Notes: a model not told the origin generated them from the letters alone. DNA of 9,498 nucleotides from a bacterium (GCA_028819945.1 JAPPKQ010000001.1:1-9498); one strand, 5' to 3'. Shown: positions 1-7,263, numbered from the stretch's first letter. Made by a program: numbers and translations.

Positions 1-2210
1 GTACCATACCGCTGCTGTCGACGTGGTGGCTGTCCAAGAAGCCGACGAACCGCTGGCATGCCCGCCCCGTGATCGACAGCGACCGATTCGACTTCGCCGT
101 GGCCCCCGGTCCGCCGGCGGATGACCTCGTCGATCTCAAGGTCGGGCGCGGGGCCAACTTCCTGTGCCTCTTCTGCGACACGCTCAACGACGCCGACCGG
201 GTGCGGTTCTGCGGGCGGGAGTTCGGCTTCGGGTTGCGTCTCGTGGCCACCCAAGCCTTCGCCGACCCTCAGCGGCCGCGCCGCGGGCGCGTGTGGCTGG
301 CACCCGATACCGCCAGCGAACAGGCAGGCCTCGCAGGTGGCGCGACCGGGTATCCGGAGGCGGTCGAGGTAGCGCTGCGCCGAGAGGTGCCGACCGAATG
401 CGGGAATGTCACCGCATTCGGCTTGCGCACATTCGGTGATCTCCTCTCGCCCCGCCAGCGCCGCACGATGGCCACGTTCAGCGAGGTGATCAACGGGATC
501 ACTCCCGTGGTGCACCGCGACGCCGCCGATGCTGGAATGCCCGACGGCGAACTCGGCCTTGAGCAGGGCGGCCGCGGCGCCCGCGCCTACGCCGAGGCCA
601 TCACCACGTACCTGGCTCTCGCGCTGTCCCGGATGGCCAACCGCACGACGACGATGACGACCCACAACCGGGCCAACGGGTCGGTCGAGCAGTCGTTCAT
701 CAGGCCCGCCTACGGGTTCTACGGCGAGTTCCCCGAAGCCAACCCGTTCTCGGGATCGACGGGCTCATGGGCCGGCGGTCTCGACTACGTCGTCAAGGCG
801 GTCGAGGCCCTCCCCGCGCCCGCCACGGGCCGACGGCCGATTCGGCCGGGCGAACCCGCCGCGCCGGCCGATTTGCCCTCACCGGGCAGAACCGCCGATG
901 CCTCCTCCGGCGACGAGCGACCTTCGACGGCCGATCCGTCGCCCCGGTTGGGCAAGGCCGAAGTGCGATGCGCCTCGATGCTCACCGCACTCGACGGCAC
1001 CCTCGGCGTGGTCTGCACCGATCCGCCCTACTACGACATGTTCGACTACGCCTCGCTGTCGAATCTGTTCCTCGTGTGGCAGAGGGCCACGCTCGGTGAC
1101 GTGTGGCCGGACGCCCTGGGGCCGCTGCGGGCGCCCGCCGACGAGCAGATCGTCTCCAACGCCGCCAGGCTCGGGGGAGACAGGGCGGCCGCGCACTCCC
1201 ACTTCGAGAGGCTGTTGCGCCGGGCCTTCGAGCGCATGCGGGAAGTCCACGATCCCCGCTATCCGCTCACCGTCTACTACGGATACCAGCAGGTGGAGAA
1301 GAAGGCGAAGAAGACGAACGCCGGGGCTCCCGGCACGGCGTGGGAGGCGCTGTTGGAGAGTCTCATCGCTGCCGACCTGCAAATCACCGCAACGTGGCCG
1401 TTGCGGACGGAGCGCCCTGAAGGCGTAAAGAAGGGCACCAAGTCTCTGGCGTCCTCGGTGCTCCTGGTCTGCCGCCCGAAGGCCGGGGACGGTTCTGCCC
1501 AGTCCGTGACGACAGTCCGTGAGCTACGTCGCGAGTTGCAGGCCGAGCTTCCCGGCGCCATACGGCTGCTGCAGCAGGGCAACATCGCCCCGCTGGATCT
1601 TGTGCAGGCTGCGGTCGGGCCCGGGATGGCGGTGTACACGCGCTACGAGCGCGTGCTGGCCGCTGATGGATCGCACCTGGGCGTACGGGAGGCCTTGGCG
1701 CTCATCAATGAGGTTCTCGACGAGACACTCACCGGCACCGGCGCCGAACTCGACGCTGACACCCGCTGGGCACTGACCTGGTTCGACGAGCACGGGTTCA
1801 ATGAGGGCCCGTTCGGCCGCGCCGAGCAGTTGTCCAAGGCGCGGAACACCTCTGTGGCGGGCCTCGTCGAGGCTGGAGTCGCCGTTGCCGTCGGCGACAA
1901 GGTTCGTCTACGGGATCGCGACGAACTCGAAGCCGGCTGGGATCCCACCACCGATAGGCGCCCCACCGTGTGGGAAGCCACGCAGCATCTGCTTCGAACC
2001 CTGCACGACGATGGCGAGCCGGCCGCGGCCGGGCTGCTGAGTCGCCTCGAAGCGGACACGGCGGACGCGGCCCGCGACCTGGCCTACCGACTGTTCCAGA
2101 TCTGCTCCCGGAGGAACCGGTCCGCGGAAGCCGCCGTCTACAACGGCCTTGTCACCTCCTGGCCCGAACTGACCCGCCTTGCCGCCCACACCGAGCAGGC
2201 TCTGTTCTGA
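1..2210 (+). CDS. DUF1156 adenine-specific DNA methylase (COG1743), 5'-truncated by the window edge
   Basis: The reading frame is open from the left edge (first full codon at 3), so the GTG at 69 is not the true start. The residues before it (PLLSTWWLSKKP) match the conserved N-terminal DUF1156 segment. Numbering from that GTG, visible parts are: a C33-x2-C36 pair plus C48, probably half of the Zn-ribbon; a conserved FGLRTFGDLLSPRQ segment (118-130); a Pro/Ala-rich linker (about 250-292); the methylase motif IV TDPPYYD (317-323), followed by DYASLSNLFLVW; a WPLRTE segment (443-448); SLASSVLLVCRP (459-470), probably a core strand; and a C-terminal region with a VGPGMAVYTRYERVL stretch. D/NPPY is typical of N6-adenine amino-methyltransferases, so the likely reaction is SAM-dependent methylation of adenine in DNA. 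The SAM-binding motif I should lie upstream and cannot be checked. The gene ends 89 bp before the DUF499 ATPase on the same strand, its usual partner. Family assignment is firm; the target site is unknown. Confidence 0.92.
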   Translation, partial: TIPLLSTWWLSKKPTNRWHARPVIDSDRFDFAVAPGPPADDLVDLKVGRGANFLCLFCDTLNDADRVRFCGREFGFGLRLVATQAFADPQRPRRGRVWLAPDTASEQAGLAGGATGYPEAVEVALRREVPTECGNVTAFGLRTFGDLLSPRQRRTMATFSEVINGITPVVHRDAADAGMPDGELGLEQGGRGARAYAEAITTYLALALSRMANRTTTMTTHNRANGSVEQSFIRPAYGFYGEFPEANPFSGSTGSWAGGLDYVVKAVEALPAPATGRRPIRPGEPAAPADLPSPGRTADASSGDERPSTADPSPRLGKAEVRCASMLTALDGTLGVVCTDPPYYDMFDYASLSNLFLVWQRATLGDVWPDALGPLRAPADEQIVSNAARLGGDRAAAHSHFERLLRRAFERMREVHDPRYPLTVYYGYQQVEKKAKKTNAGAPGTAWEALLESLIAADLQITATWPLRTERPEGVKKGTKSLASSVLLVCRPKAGDGSAQSVTTVRELRRELQAELPGAIRLLQQGNIAPLDLVQAAVGPGMAVYTRYERVLAADGSHLGVREALALINEVLDETLTGTGAELDADTRWALTWFDEHGFNEGPFGRAEQLSKARNTSVAGLVEAGVAVAVGDKVRLRDRDELEAGWDPTTDRRPTVWEATQHLLRTLHDDGEPAAAGLLSRLEADTADAARDLAYRLFQICSRRNRSAEAAVYNGLVTSWPELTRLAAHTEQALF

Positions 2211-2283
2211 GTGCTACCGCCTCCTTGCTACCTTTGTTCGCTCCGACGGTTGCAGTTGTCGGCTGATTCGCCGTTCTGGCCGC

Positions 2284-2292
2284 GGAGAGGAG
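2284..2292 (+). promoter_or_regulatory. Ribosome binding site of the DUF499 ATPase gene
   Basis: GGAGAGGAG lies 7 nt before the GTG at 2300. This purine-rich Shine-Dalgarno sequence fixes the start codon. The 89-bp gap before the gene has a doubled GCTACC (2214-2219 and 2228-2233), and a loose TACCTT -10-like hexamer at 2229-2234, but no convincing -35, so a separate promoter is possible but not shown. Confidence 0.7.
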
Positions 2293-2299
2293 TGATCTG

Positions 2300-5200
2300 G
2301 TGGCGCTGAGCAACCACGAGCGGATCGGCAAGGCAGTTTCTCTGCTGGGCGAGGGGTTGGCTCCGTTCGTGGCCCGCGAGTGCGAGGCGCAGTTCGGCAG
2401 CAACTGGCCGGCCGCCGTGCAGCGGGTCGAGACACGGGGTGGTCGGCCGCGGCAGGTTAATCCACGAGCTCCGCAGTTCTTGCTGAAGGTGCTGTGGGAT
2501 GAGTGGAACGCTGTCTTCTCGCGGAAGCTGTCTCGGGCCGACCGCAGCTACGTCGCAGAACTGCAGGTTGTGCGTAACTCATGGGCTCACAACGAGAGTT
2601 TTTCCACAGACGACGCTCTCCGGGGGCTGGACACCACGCAGCGCCTGCTGGAGTCGGTCGCCGCAGGTGCCCAGGCCAACGAGGTTGGTGGCCTCCATCA
2701 GGAGTTGCTGCGCCTGAAGTTCGAGGAGCAGAGTCGCAGCGCCCGGCGCAGCAGGGCGCAGCGCACCGAGGCCGGCGTGGAGGCGGGGCTGCCTTCCTGG
2801 CGAGAGGTGATCGAGCCGCACGACGACGTCACCTCGGGGCGCTTCGAGATGGCGCAGTACGCCGCCGACCTGCACCAGGTGTGGCGAGGCGCGGCGGCGG
2901 CTGAGTACGGCGACCCGACCGAGTTCTACCGGCGCACCTTCATCACCGAGGGGCTCGGCAAGCTGATCACCGGGGCGGTCGAGCGCTTCGCGGACGCTGG
3001 CGGCGACCCCGTCGTGAAGCTGCAGACCAACTTCGGCGGGGGGAAAACACATGCCCTCATCGCCTTGTACCACCTCGCCGGCGCCGAGCGGGCGGCCGAC
3101 CTCCCCGGGGTGGAAGACCTTCTGACCGGCGGGGGATCGAGCCTCCCCGGAACCGGAGTGCGCCGAGCGGTCCTCGTGGGGCACCAGCTCGAGCCCGGGA
3201 GCGCCTCAAAAAAGCCCGACGGCACCGTGGTACGCACCATGTGGGGTGAACTTGCCTGGCAACTTGGTGGATCTGATGCATATTCGCTGGTCGCTGAAGC
3301 AGACCGGTCCGCCACCAGCCCCGGAGCCGCCCTCGGCGAACTCTTGCGGGCCCACGCGCCGTGCCTGATCCTGATCGACGAGTGGGTGGCTTACGCACGC
3401 CAGCTCTATGGGCAGCAGGGTCTGCCGGCCGGGACCTTCGACGCCCACTTCAGCTTCGCGCAGGCGCTCGCCGACGCCGTCGCCGCCACACCGCGGGCGC
3501 TGCTGGTGGCCACGATCCCCGCCTCGCAGATCGAGGTCGGTGGTGAGGGCGGGCAGGCGGCGCTCACGCGCCTGGAGAATCTGTTCGGGCGCGTTGAGGC
3601 CAACTGGCGCACTGCCTCCACTGAGGAGAGCTTCGAGATCGTCCGGCGCCGGCTGTTCAAGCCGCTCAGCGCCGCCGCGGCCCGCAGGCGGGAGGCGGTG
3701 GCGGCAGCCTTCGCCGAGCTCTACAGGGCCAACAGCGGCGAGTTCCCGTCCGAGTGCCGGGAGGGCGAATACCAGCGCCGGATGGTCGCCGCCTACCCGG
3801 TCCACCCGGAGTTGTTCGACCGGCTTTTTGGCGATTGGTCGAACCTGGAACGCTTCCAGCGAACCCGCGGTGTTCTGCGCCTGATGGCCAAAGTTATCCA
3901 CAGTCTGTGGATGAACGAGGACGCCAATTTGCTGATCATGCCGGGCACGATTCCCGTCGACGACGCCGAAGTTGCCGCCGAAATGACCCGCTACCTGGAC
4001 GATGGCTGGCGGCCGGTGCTGGAGGTGGACGTGGACGGGCCCAAGGCCTTGTCGTGGCGTCTCGACTCCGAGAACGCCCCGCTGGGCCGCTACTCGGCGG
4101 CGCGGCGGGTGGCCCGCACGGTGTACTTCGGTTCCGCGCCCAGCCAGCAGGCCGCCAACAAGGGCCTCGACGACCGTTCGATCAAGCTCGGCTGTGTCCA
4201 GCCGGGGGAGCGCCCGGCCACCTTCGGTGACGCCCTCCGGCGACTCTCGGACCGGGCCATGTACCTGTACCGCGACACCTCTCGCTACTGGTACGCGCTG
4301 GCGCCGACGGTCACTCGCATAGCCCAGGATCGGGCCGCCGAACTCAAGTCTCTCGATGTAGACGAGGCGATCCGCCGACGCCTTGGTGCGGAGGCCGCTC
4401 GTCGGGGCGACTTCGCGGCTGTGCATCCCTGTGTCCGCTCGCCTGGAGAAGTCCCCGACGAGGACACGGTCCGGCTGGTGATCATCGATCCCGGCTTCGA
4501 GCACGACCGCAGCAGCGAGTCGAGTCGGGCCCAGGACTTCGCCTCCACGGTTCTGAACGAGCGCTCGGGCGGGGCGCGGCGCCACCGCAACATGGTGGTG
4601 TTCCTGGCGCCCGATAGTGCCCGGCTCGCGGAGTTGCGCCAGGCGGCCCGCCAGTGGCTCGCATGGGACTCCATCCGCCGCGACGGCGAGATCCTGAACC
4701 TGGACGCCTTCCAGACCCGCCAGGCGGACACGAAGGCGGACGAGTTCGACGAAACGGTGGATCAGCGCATCGCCGAGACCTACCAGTGGGTGCTCAACCC
4801 CGACCAGCCCGAGAACGACCCAACGGGGCCAATGACCTGGGACACGTTCCGGCTGCCGAGTCCTGGCGTGGGGCGAGCCGGAGCCGGTTCGGAGTCGCTG
4901 GCCGAACGGGTCTCCCGCAAGTTGATCGCCGACGAGGGCCTGGTGCCCGCGTATTCGGGACCCCGGCTGCGGCTGGATATCGACCGGGTGCCGCTGTGGC
5001 GGGGTGACCACGTCAGCGTGGCGCAACTGTGGGACGACTTCACCCAGTACCTGTATCTGCCCCGGCTCCGGGATCGGTCGGTGCTGGATGAGGCCGTGCG
5101 CGACGGCGTGGCCTCGCTGACTTGGCGAGCCGACGGCTTCGCATACGCCGACGCCCATAGCGCTGGCACTGCGGGCGGGGAGAGCGGTCGCTACGTCGGT

Positions 5201-5626
5201 TTGCGGGCGGGTGAGGCCCTCGCCGCTCTCGTGTCGAGCGGCCTGGTGGTCCGTCCCGACGTGGCCACCGAGCAGTTCACAGCTGAGCGAGCCGAGAGCG
5301 TCGACGGCCCGGGGGGACCTGGCGAAGGTGCCGGCGACGATCCTGACTCGCCGGGTGACGACGAGCCTGTCCCGGAGCCCGACGGCCCGGCCCTACCCAC
5401 CCGCTACTGGGGCCGGGTCACGCTGGACTCGCTTCGCTGGACCCGGGCGGCCGCCGACATCGCCGACGCCATCGTCAACCAGCTCGCTCGCACCGACGGC
5501 GCCAGCGTCGAGATCACTATCGAGGTGGAAGGCACCGCGCCGGACGGCTTCGACGAGGCCACCCAGCGCACCGTCAGCGAGAACGCCGCCACCCTGAAGT
5601 TCAGCTCCGGCGAGTTCGAGGCCTGA
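2300..5626 (+). CDS. DUF499 AAA+-like ATPase with N-terminal Swt1-type HEPN domain (COG1483)
   Basis: Complete 1108-residue protein with a GTG start and a strong ribosome binding site. Residues about 4-122 form a Swt1-like HEPN domain; its RNSWAH (92-97) fits the R-N-x3-H pattern of catalytic HEPN RNases. The DUF499 ATPase follows. Its P-loop-type segment TNFGGGKTH (243-251; K249, T250) lacks the usual first glycine, and LILIDEW (356-362; D360, E361) is the Walker B site. ALLVATIPAS (400-409) may be a sensor strand, and FQRTRGVLRLMA (519-530) carries possible arginine fingers. A Gly/Asp/Pro-rich linker (about 1000-1033) leads to the family's C-terminal domain, starting YWGRVTLDSLRW (1036-1047) and including ATLKFSSGEFE. 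There is no signal peptide or membrane helix, so it should be cytosolic. It lies directly behind the DUF1156 methylase, its usual partner. Inferred role: ATP-driven sensor or switch of a phage-defence module, with HEPN as a possible RNA-cleaving effector. Family call is firm; the defence role comes from context. Confidence 0.93.
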   Translation: MALSNHERIGKAVSLLGEGLAPFVARECEAQFGSNWPAAVQRVETRGGRPRQVNPRAPQFLLKVLWDEWNAVFSRKLSRADRSYVAELQVVRNSWAHNESFSTDDALRGLDTTQRLLESVAAGAQANEVGGLHQELLRLKFEEQSRSARRSRAQRTEAGVEAGLPSWREVIEPHDDVTSGRFEMAQYAADLHQVWRGAAAAEYGDPTEFYRRTFITEGLGKLITGAVERFADAGGDPVVKLQTNFGGGKTHALIALYHLAGAERAADLPGVEDLLTGGGSSLPGTGVRRAVLVGHQLEPGSASKKPDGTVVRTMWGELAWQLGGSDAYSLVAEADRSATSPGAALGELLRAHAPCLILIDEWVAYARQLYGQQGLPAGTFDAHFSFAQALADAVAATPRALLVATIPASQIEVGGEGGQAALTRLENLFGRVEANWRTASTEESFEIVRRRLFKPLSAAAARRREAVAAAFAELYRANSGEFPSECREGEYQRRMVAAYPVHPELFDRLFGDWSNLERFQRTRGVLRLMAKVIHSLWMNEDANLLIMPGTIPVDDAEVAAEMTRYLDDGWRPVLEVDVDGPKALSWRLDSENAPLGRYSAARRVARTVYFGSAPSQQAANKGLDDRSIKLGCVQPGERPATFGDALRRLSDRAMYLYRDTSRYWYALAPTVTRIAQDRAAELKSLDVDEAIRRRLGAEAARRGDFAAVHPCVRSPGEVPDEDTVRLVIIDPGFEHDRSSESSRAQDFASTVLNERSGGARRHRNMVVFLAPDSARLAELRQAARQWLAWDSIRRDGEILNLDAFQTRQADTKADEFDETVDQRIAETYQWVLNPDQPENDPTGPMTWDTFRLPSPGVGRAGAGSESLAERVSRKLIADEGLVPAYSGPRLRLDIDRVPLWRGDHVSVAQLWDDFTQYLYLPRLRDRSVLDEAVRDGVASLTWRADGFAYADAHSAGTAGGESGRYVGLRAGEALAALVSSGLVVRPDVATEQFTAERAESVDGPGGPGEGAGDDPDSPGDDEPVPEPDGPALPTRYWGRVTLDSLRWTRAAADIADAIVNQLARTDGASVEITIEVEGTAPDGFDEATQRTVSENAATLKFSSGEFEA

Positions 5627-5667
5627 GTCGCCCCAGCGGCGTGGCGGCCCCCGAAGGAGAGGGCGAC
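5627..5667 (+). terminator. Inverted repeat just after the DUF499 gene, possible weak terminator
   Basis: GTCGCCC (5627-5633) can pair with GGGCGAC (5661-5667), a perfect 7-bp stem that begins right after the stop codon. The loop is long (27 nt) and no T-run follows, so it is not a canonical intrinsic terminator. Its position at the end of the defence block is the main reason to list it. Confidence 0.22.
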
Positions 5668-5670
5668 GCC

Positions 5671-5676
5671 TAGGCT
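5671..5676 (+). promoter_or_regulatory. Possible -10 hexamer (TAGGCT) of the small membrane protein gene
   Basis: TAGGCT fits the TAnnnT consensus of actinobacterial sigma-70 promoters and lies 15 nt before the ATG at 5692. Transcription would start near 5683, giving a very short leader, which fits the absence of a Shine-Dalgarno sequence close to that ATG. No -35 element is evident. Confidence 0.25.
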
Positions 5677-5691
5677 GGGCTGGTTCCCGCC

Positions 5692-6021
5692 ATGACCTCA
5701 GGTACCGCATCCACCCGGGCCGCTTCGCGACAGACCGCTGAGCGTCGCTTCAGCCAGTCCATGGTTGTCTCCGGCACCCGTTGCCTCCTGGCCTACGTCG
5801 TGTTCCCGTACGTCTTCCCGCTGCTCGGGGTGACCGATGTCGTCGGACCGGCGGTCGGCGTGGCCATCGGCGTCGTTGCGGTGGTGTTCAACGTGGTGAG
5901 CATCCGGCGGTTCTGGCGAGTGGATCACCGGCTCAAGTGGGCGATGAGCACGGTCAACGTGGCCGTGATCGGTCTGATGTGCTATCTCGCCGCCGGCGAC
6001 ATCGCCGAACTGGCCGGCTGA
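5692..6021 (+). CDS. Small three-helix membrane protein, unknown function
   Basis: 109 residues. A polar, basic N-terminus (1-25) is followed by three hydrophobic stretches at about 27-46, 50-70 and 84-102, the last two joined by a basic loop containing IRRFWRVDHRLKW (71-83). This predicts an integral membrane protein with three helices. The RFWR-DHR loop recalls small hypothetical membrane proteins of actinomycetes, but I cannot name a function. The ATG at 5692 has no clear Shine-Dalgarno sequence. A later ATG at 5761 would keep all three helices, so the exact start is uncertain. The gene ends 17 bp before the YbaN-family gene on the same strand, and the two membrane proteins are probably co-transcribed. 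It looks like a chromosomal housekeeping gene rather than part of the defence block. Confidence 0.75.
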   Translation: MTSGTASTRAASRQTAERRFSQSMVVSGTRCLLAYVVFPYVFPLLGVTDVVGPAVGVAIGVVAVVFNVVSIRRFWRVDHRLKWAMSTVNVAVIGLMCYLAAGDIAELAG

Positions 6022-6024
6022 GTC

Positions 6025-6030
6025 GGGAGG
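6025..6030 (+). promoter_or_regulatory. Ribosome binding site deciding the YbaN-family start
   Basis: GGGAGG lies 8 nt before the ATG at 6039, in the short gap after the preceding stop codon. The frame stays open upstream to 5781, but that part overlaps the neighbouring gene and has no such signal. The ATG at 6039 is therefore the best start. Confidence 0.65.
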
Positions 6031-6038
6031 GCTCGGAC

Positions 6039-6530
6039 ATGGCGGGGCAGCACGAGTCGAGCGATGGCCCCGAGGTGCCACCGGCCCGGAACCCGGTCCA
6101 GGGGGAACCTCCCGCCATGGCCCGCAGCAAGCTGGTCCGGGGCGTCTGGATCGCGACGGGTTTGGTGCTCGTGGGCATCGGCGGAGTCGGCATCGTCGTG
6201 CCGGGTCTGCCCTCCACGATCTTCTTCATCCTGGCGGCAGCAGCATTCTCCAGGTCGAGTGCCCGCCTCGAGCGCTGGCTCCTGAACCTGCCTGCGGTCG
6301 GTCCGCTGGTGCGGGACTACCGGGCAGGGCTGGGCATGCGCCGCCGCGCCAAGATCATGGCCACCTCCATGATCGTGATCGCCGTGGGCCTCAGCACGGG
6401 CCTGGCCATCGGGAGTTGGACGTTGCGGGTCATCGTGCTGGCCGCGGGCGCGGTCGGCGTGGCCTACGTGAGCTGGCGGGTTCCGACCCGCGAGACCCTG
6501 GATCGGATCGCCGCCGAGGGTGCCGGCTAG
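6039..6530 (+). CDS. YbaN/DUF454 family inner-membrane protein
   Basis: 163 residues. The first 30 or so are polar and Pro/Glu-rich. Next comes the DUF454 core: a helix at about 34-53, then VVPGLPSTIFFILAAAAFSR (53-72), then SSARLERWLLNLPAVGPLVR (73-92) and a basic stretch ending RRRAKIM (101-107), with further hydrophobic segments at about 108-124 and 128-145. The P-x-LPST-x-FF, A-x-FSRSS and WLL-N--P-x-GPL-RDY pattern is the family signature. The family comprises small bacterial membrane proteins; no reaction is established for it that I can cite. A second ATG at 6117, also near a GG-rich stretch, would remove 26 polar residues without touching the core and is a possible alternative start. 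The gene is probably in an operon with the membrane protein before it. Confidence 0.85.
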   Translation: MAGQHESSDGPEVPPARNPVQGEPPAMARSKLVRGVWIATGLVLVGIGGVGIVVPGLPSTIFFILAAAAFSRSSARLERWLLNLPAVGPLVRDYRAGLGMRRRAKIMATSMIVIAVGLSTGLAIGSWTLRVIVLAAGAVGVAYVSWRVPTRETLDRIAAEGAG

Positions 6531-6570
6531 CGCCCACGGACAGCCGGACGAGGCTGCAGATCCCGCAACC

Positions 6571-6597
6571 CGTCATTCCGGCGGAGGCCGGAATCCA
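6571..6597 (+). repeat. REP-like palindromic repeat, copy 1
   Basis: Contains an imperfect-free hairpin: ATTCCGGC (6575-6582), loop GGAG, GCCGGAAT (6587-6594), an 8-bp stem with a 4-nt loop. Its reverse complement occurs with no mismatch over 27 bp at 9003-9029. It lies in the spacer between the YbaN-family gene and the Nudix gene. If read as protein it gives HSGGGRNP, a familiar false N-terminus in over-extended gene calls. Confidence 0.85.
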
Positions 6598-6624
6598 CCT
6601 GGCTGCGGATCGCCGTGCCGGGGC

Positions 6625-6630
6625 TACCGT
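6625..6630 (+). promoter_or_regulatory. Probable -10 hexamer (TACCGT) of a leaderless Nudix transcript
   Basis: TACCGT matches TAnnnT and is separated by 6 nt (6631-6636) from the GTG at 6637, so transcription would begin at or next to the start codon. No Shine-Dalgarno sequence precedes that GTG. This is the standard layout of leaderless genes in actinomycetes. No -35 element is recognisable. Confidence 0.45.
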
Positions 6631-6636
6631 GATGCC

Positions 6637-7164
6637 GTGACCTTCACGCCGATCGTCGGCACGCTCGCCTACCTGTGGGACCGGGACGGCGACCGGGTGC
6701 TGATGGTGCAGCGGGACGCACGCCCAGACGACGACCACTACGGGAAGGTCAACGGCCTCGGCGGCAAGCTCGAGGCCGGTGAGCACGTCGTCGAGTGCAT
6801 GCGCCGCGAGCTGCGAGAGGAGGCCGGCCTGGAGTTCACCTCGCTGCGGCTGCGCGGCACGATCTCCTGGACCGACTTCGGTCCCCGGGATGAGGACTGG
6901 CTGGGGTTCGTCTTCCTGGCCGACGCCTGGCGCGGCGAGCCCCCGGCGCAGAACGACGAGGGCGGTCTGATCTGGGTGCCGCGCGCCCGCCTGCTCGCCG
7001 CCTGCGACCCCGATCCCGCCGTCCGACAGGCCGCCGGCCTGGCGCTGTGGGACGGAGACCGCCACTTCCTGCCGCTGGTCTTCGACGACGACCCGCGCCC
7101 CTTCCACGGCGTCATGCCCTATTCCGGGGACCGGGCTGTCGGCTGGACCTACGAGCGCCTCTGA
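6637..7164 (+). CDS. Nudix hydrolase, 8-oxo-dGTP diphosphatase (MutT/MTH1)-like
   Basis: 175 residues with a GTG start. A perfect Nudix box G-x5-E-x7-RELREEAGL occupies residues 43-65, with E49, E58, E61 and E62 as expected Mg2+ ligands and catalytic residues. The preceding NGLGGKLEAGE resembles MutT/MTH1-type nucleotide-sanitising enzymes, so the likely activity is hydrolysis of an (oxidised) nucleoside triphosphate to the monophosphate plus pyrophosphate in the cytosol. The exact substrate cannot be read from sequence. The start at 6637 is chosen because residues before it in the open frame (from 6520) translate the palindromic repeat, while the Nudix fold begins with FTPIVGTLAYL. It faces the hyu operon convergently, about 100 bp away. 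A hairpin follows the stop codon. Confidence 0.9.
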   Translation: MTFTPIVGTLAYLWDRDGDRVLMVQRDARPDDDHYGKVNGLGGKLEAGEHVVECMRRELREEAGLEFTSLRLRGTISWTDFGPRDEDWLGFVFLADAWRGEPPAQNDEGGLIWVPRARLLAACDPDPAVRQAAGLALWDGDRHFLPLVFDDDPRPFHGVMPYSGDRAVGWTYERL

Positions 7165-7175
7165 GCCTCGATCCT

Positions 7176-7190
7176 CCCGGCACCGCCGGG
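7176..7190. terminator. GC hairpin between the convergent Nudix and hyuB genes
   Basis: CCCGGC (7176-7181), loop ACC, GCCGGG (7185-7190) forms a perfect 6-bp GC stem 11 nt after the Nudix stop codon. A second small hairpin, CCGGA-TC-TCCGG, lies at 7208-7219. Neither is followed by a T-run. In a GC-rich genome this could still act as a terminator for one or both convergent transcripts, but the evidence is only structural. Confidence 0.35.
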
Positions 7191-7263
7191 CACGGAGTCA
7201 CGGCGCGCCGGATCTCCGGGCGGCCTGATTGCCGAGGTCTGATTCGCCCCGCGGCGTTCGGGA

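Noticed and set aside
69..71. GTG as the start of the DUF1156 methylase
   Set aside because: The frame is open to the window edge and the preceding codons encode conserved DUF1156 sequence, so the gene is truncated by the window rather than starting here.
2211..2299. Separate promoter for the DUF499 gene
   Set aside because: Only a loose TACCTT hexamer at 2229-2234 without a -35 element or a clear spacing match was found, so it is not listed as a feature.
3206..5158. 650-codon open frame on the minus strand inside the DUF499 gene
   Set aside because: It is fully antisense to a well-supported coding frame, shows no recognisable domain, and long antisense frames are common in GC-rich genes.
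1..5626. DISARM or BREX system
   Set aside because: The methylase belongs to DUF1156 rather than the PglX or DISARM methylase types as far as visible, and the ATPase is DUF499, not BrxC/PglY. No DrmA, DrmB, DrmC or PglZ gene is in the window.
5781..6038. N-terminal extension of the YbaN-family protein
   Set aside because: It overlaps the preceding membrane protein gene out of frame, is Arg/Gly-rich, and a good ribosome binding site exists for the ATG at 6039.
6520..6636. N-terminal extension of the Nudix protein
   Set aside because: It translates the intergenic palindromic repeat and lies before a GTG with a well-placed -10 hexamer.
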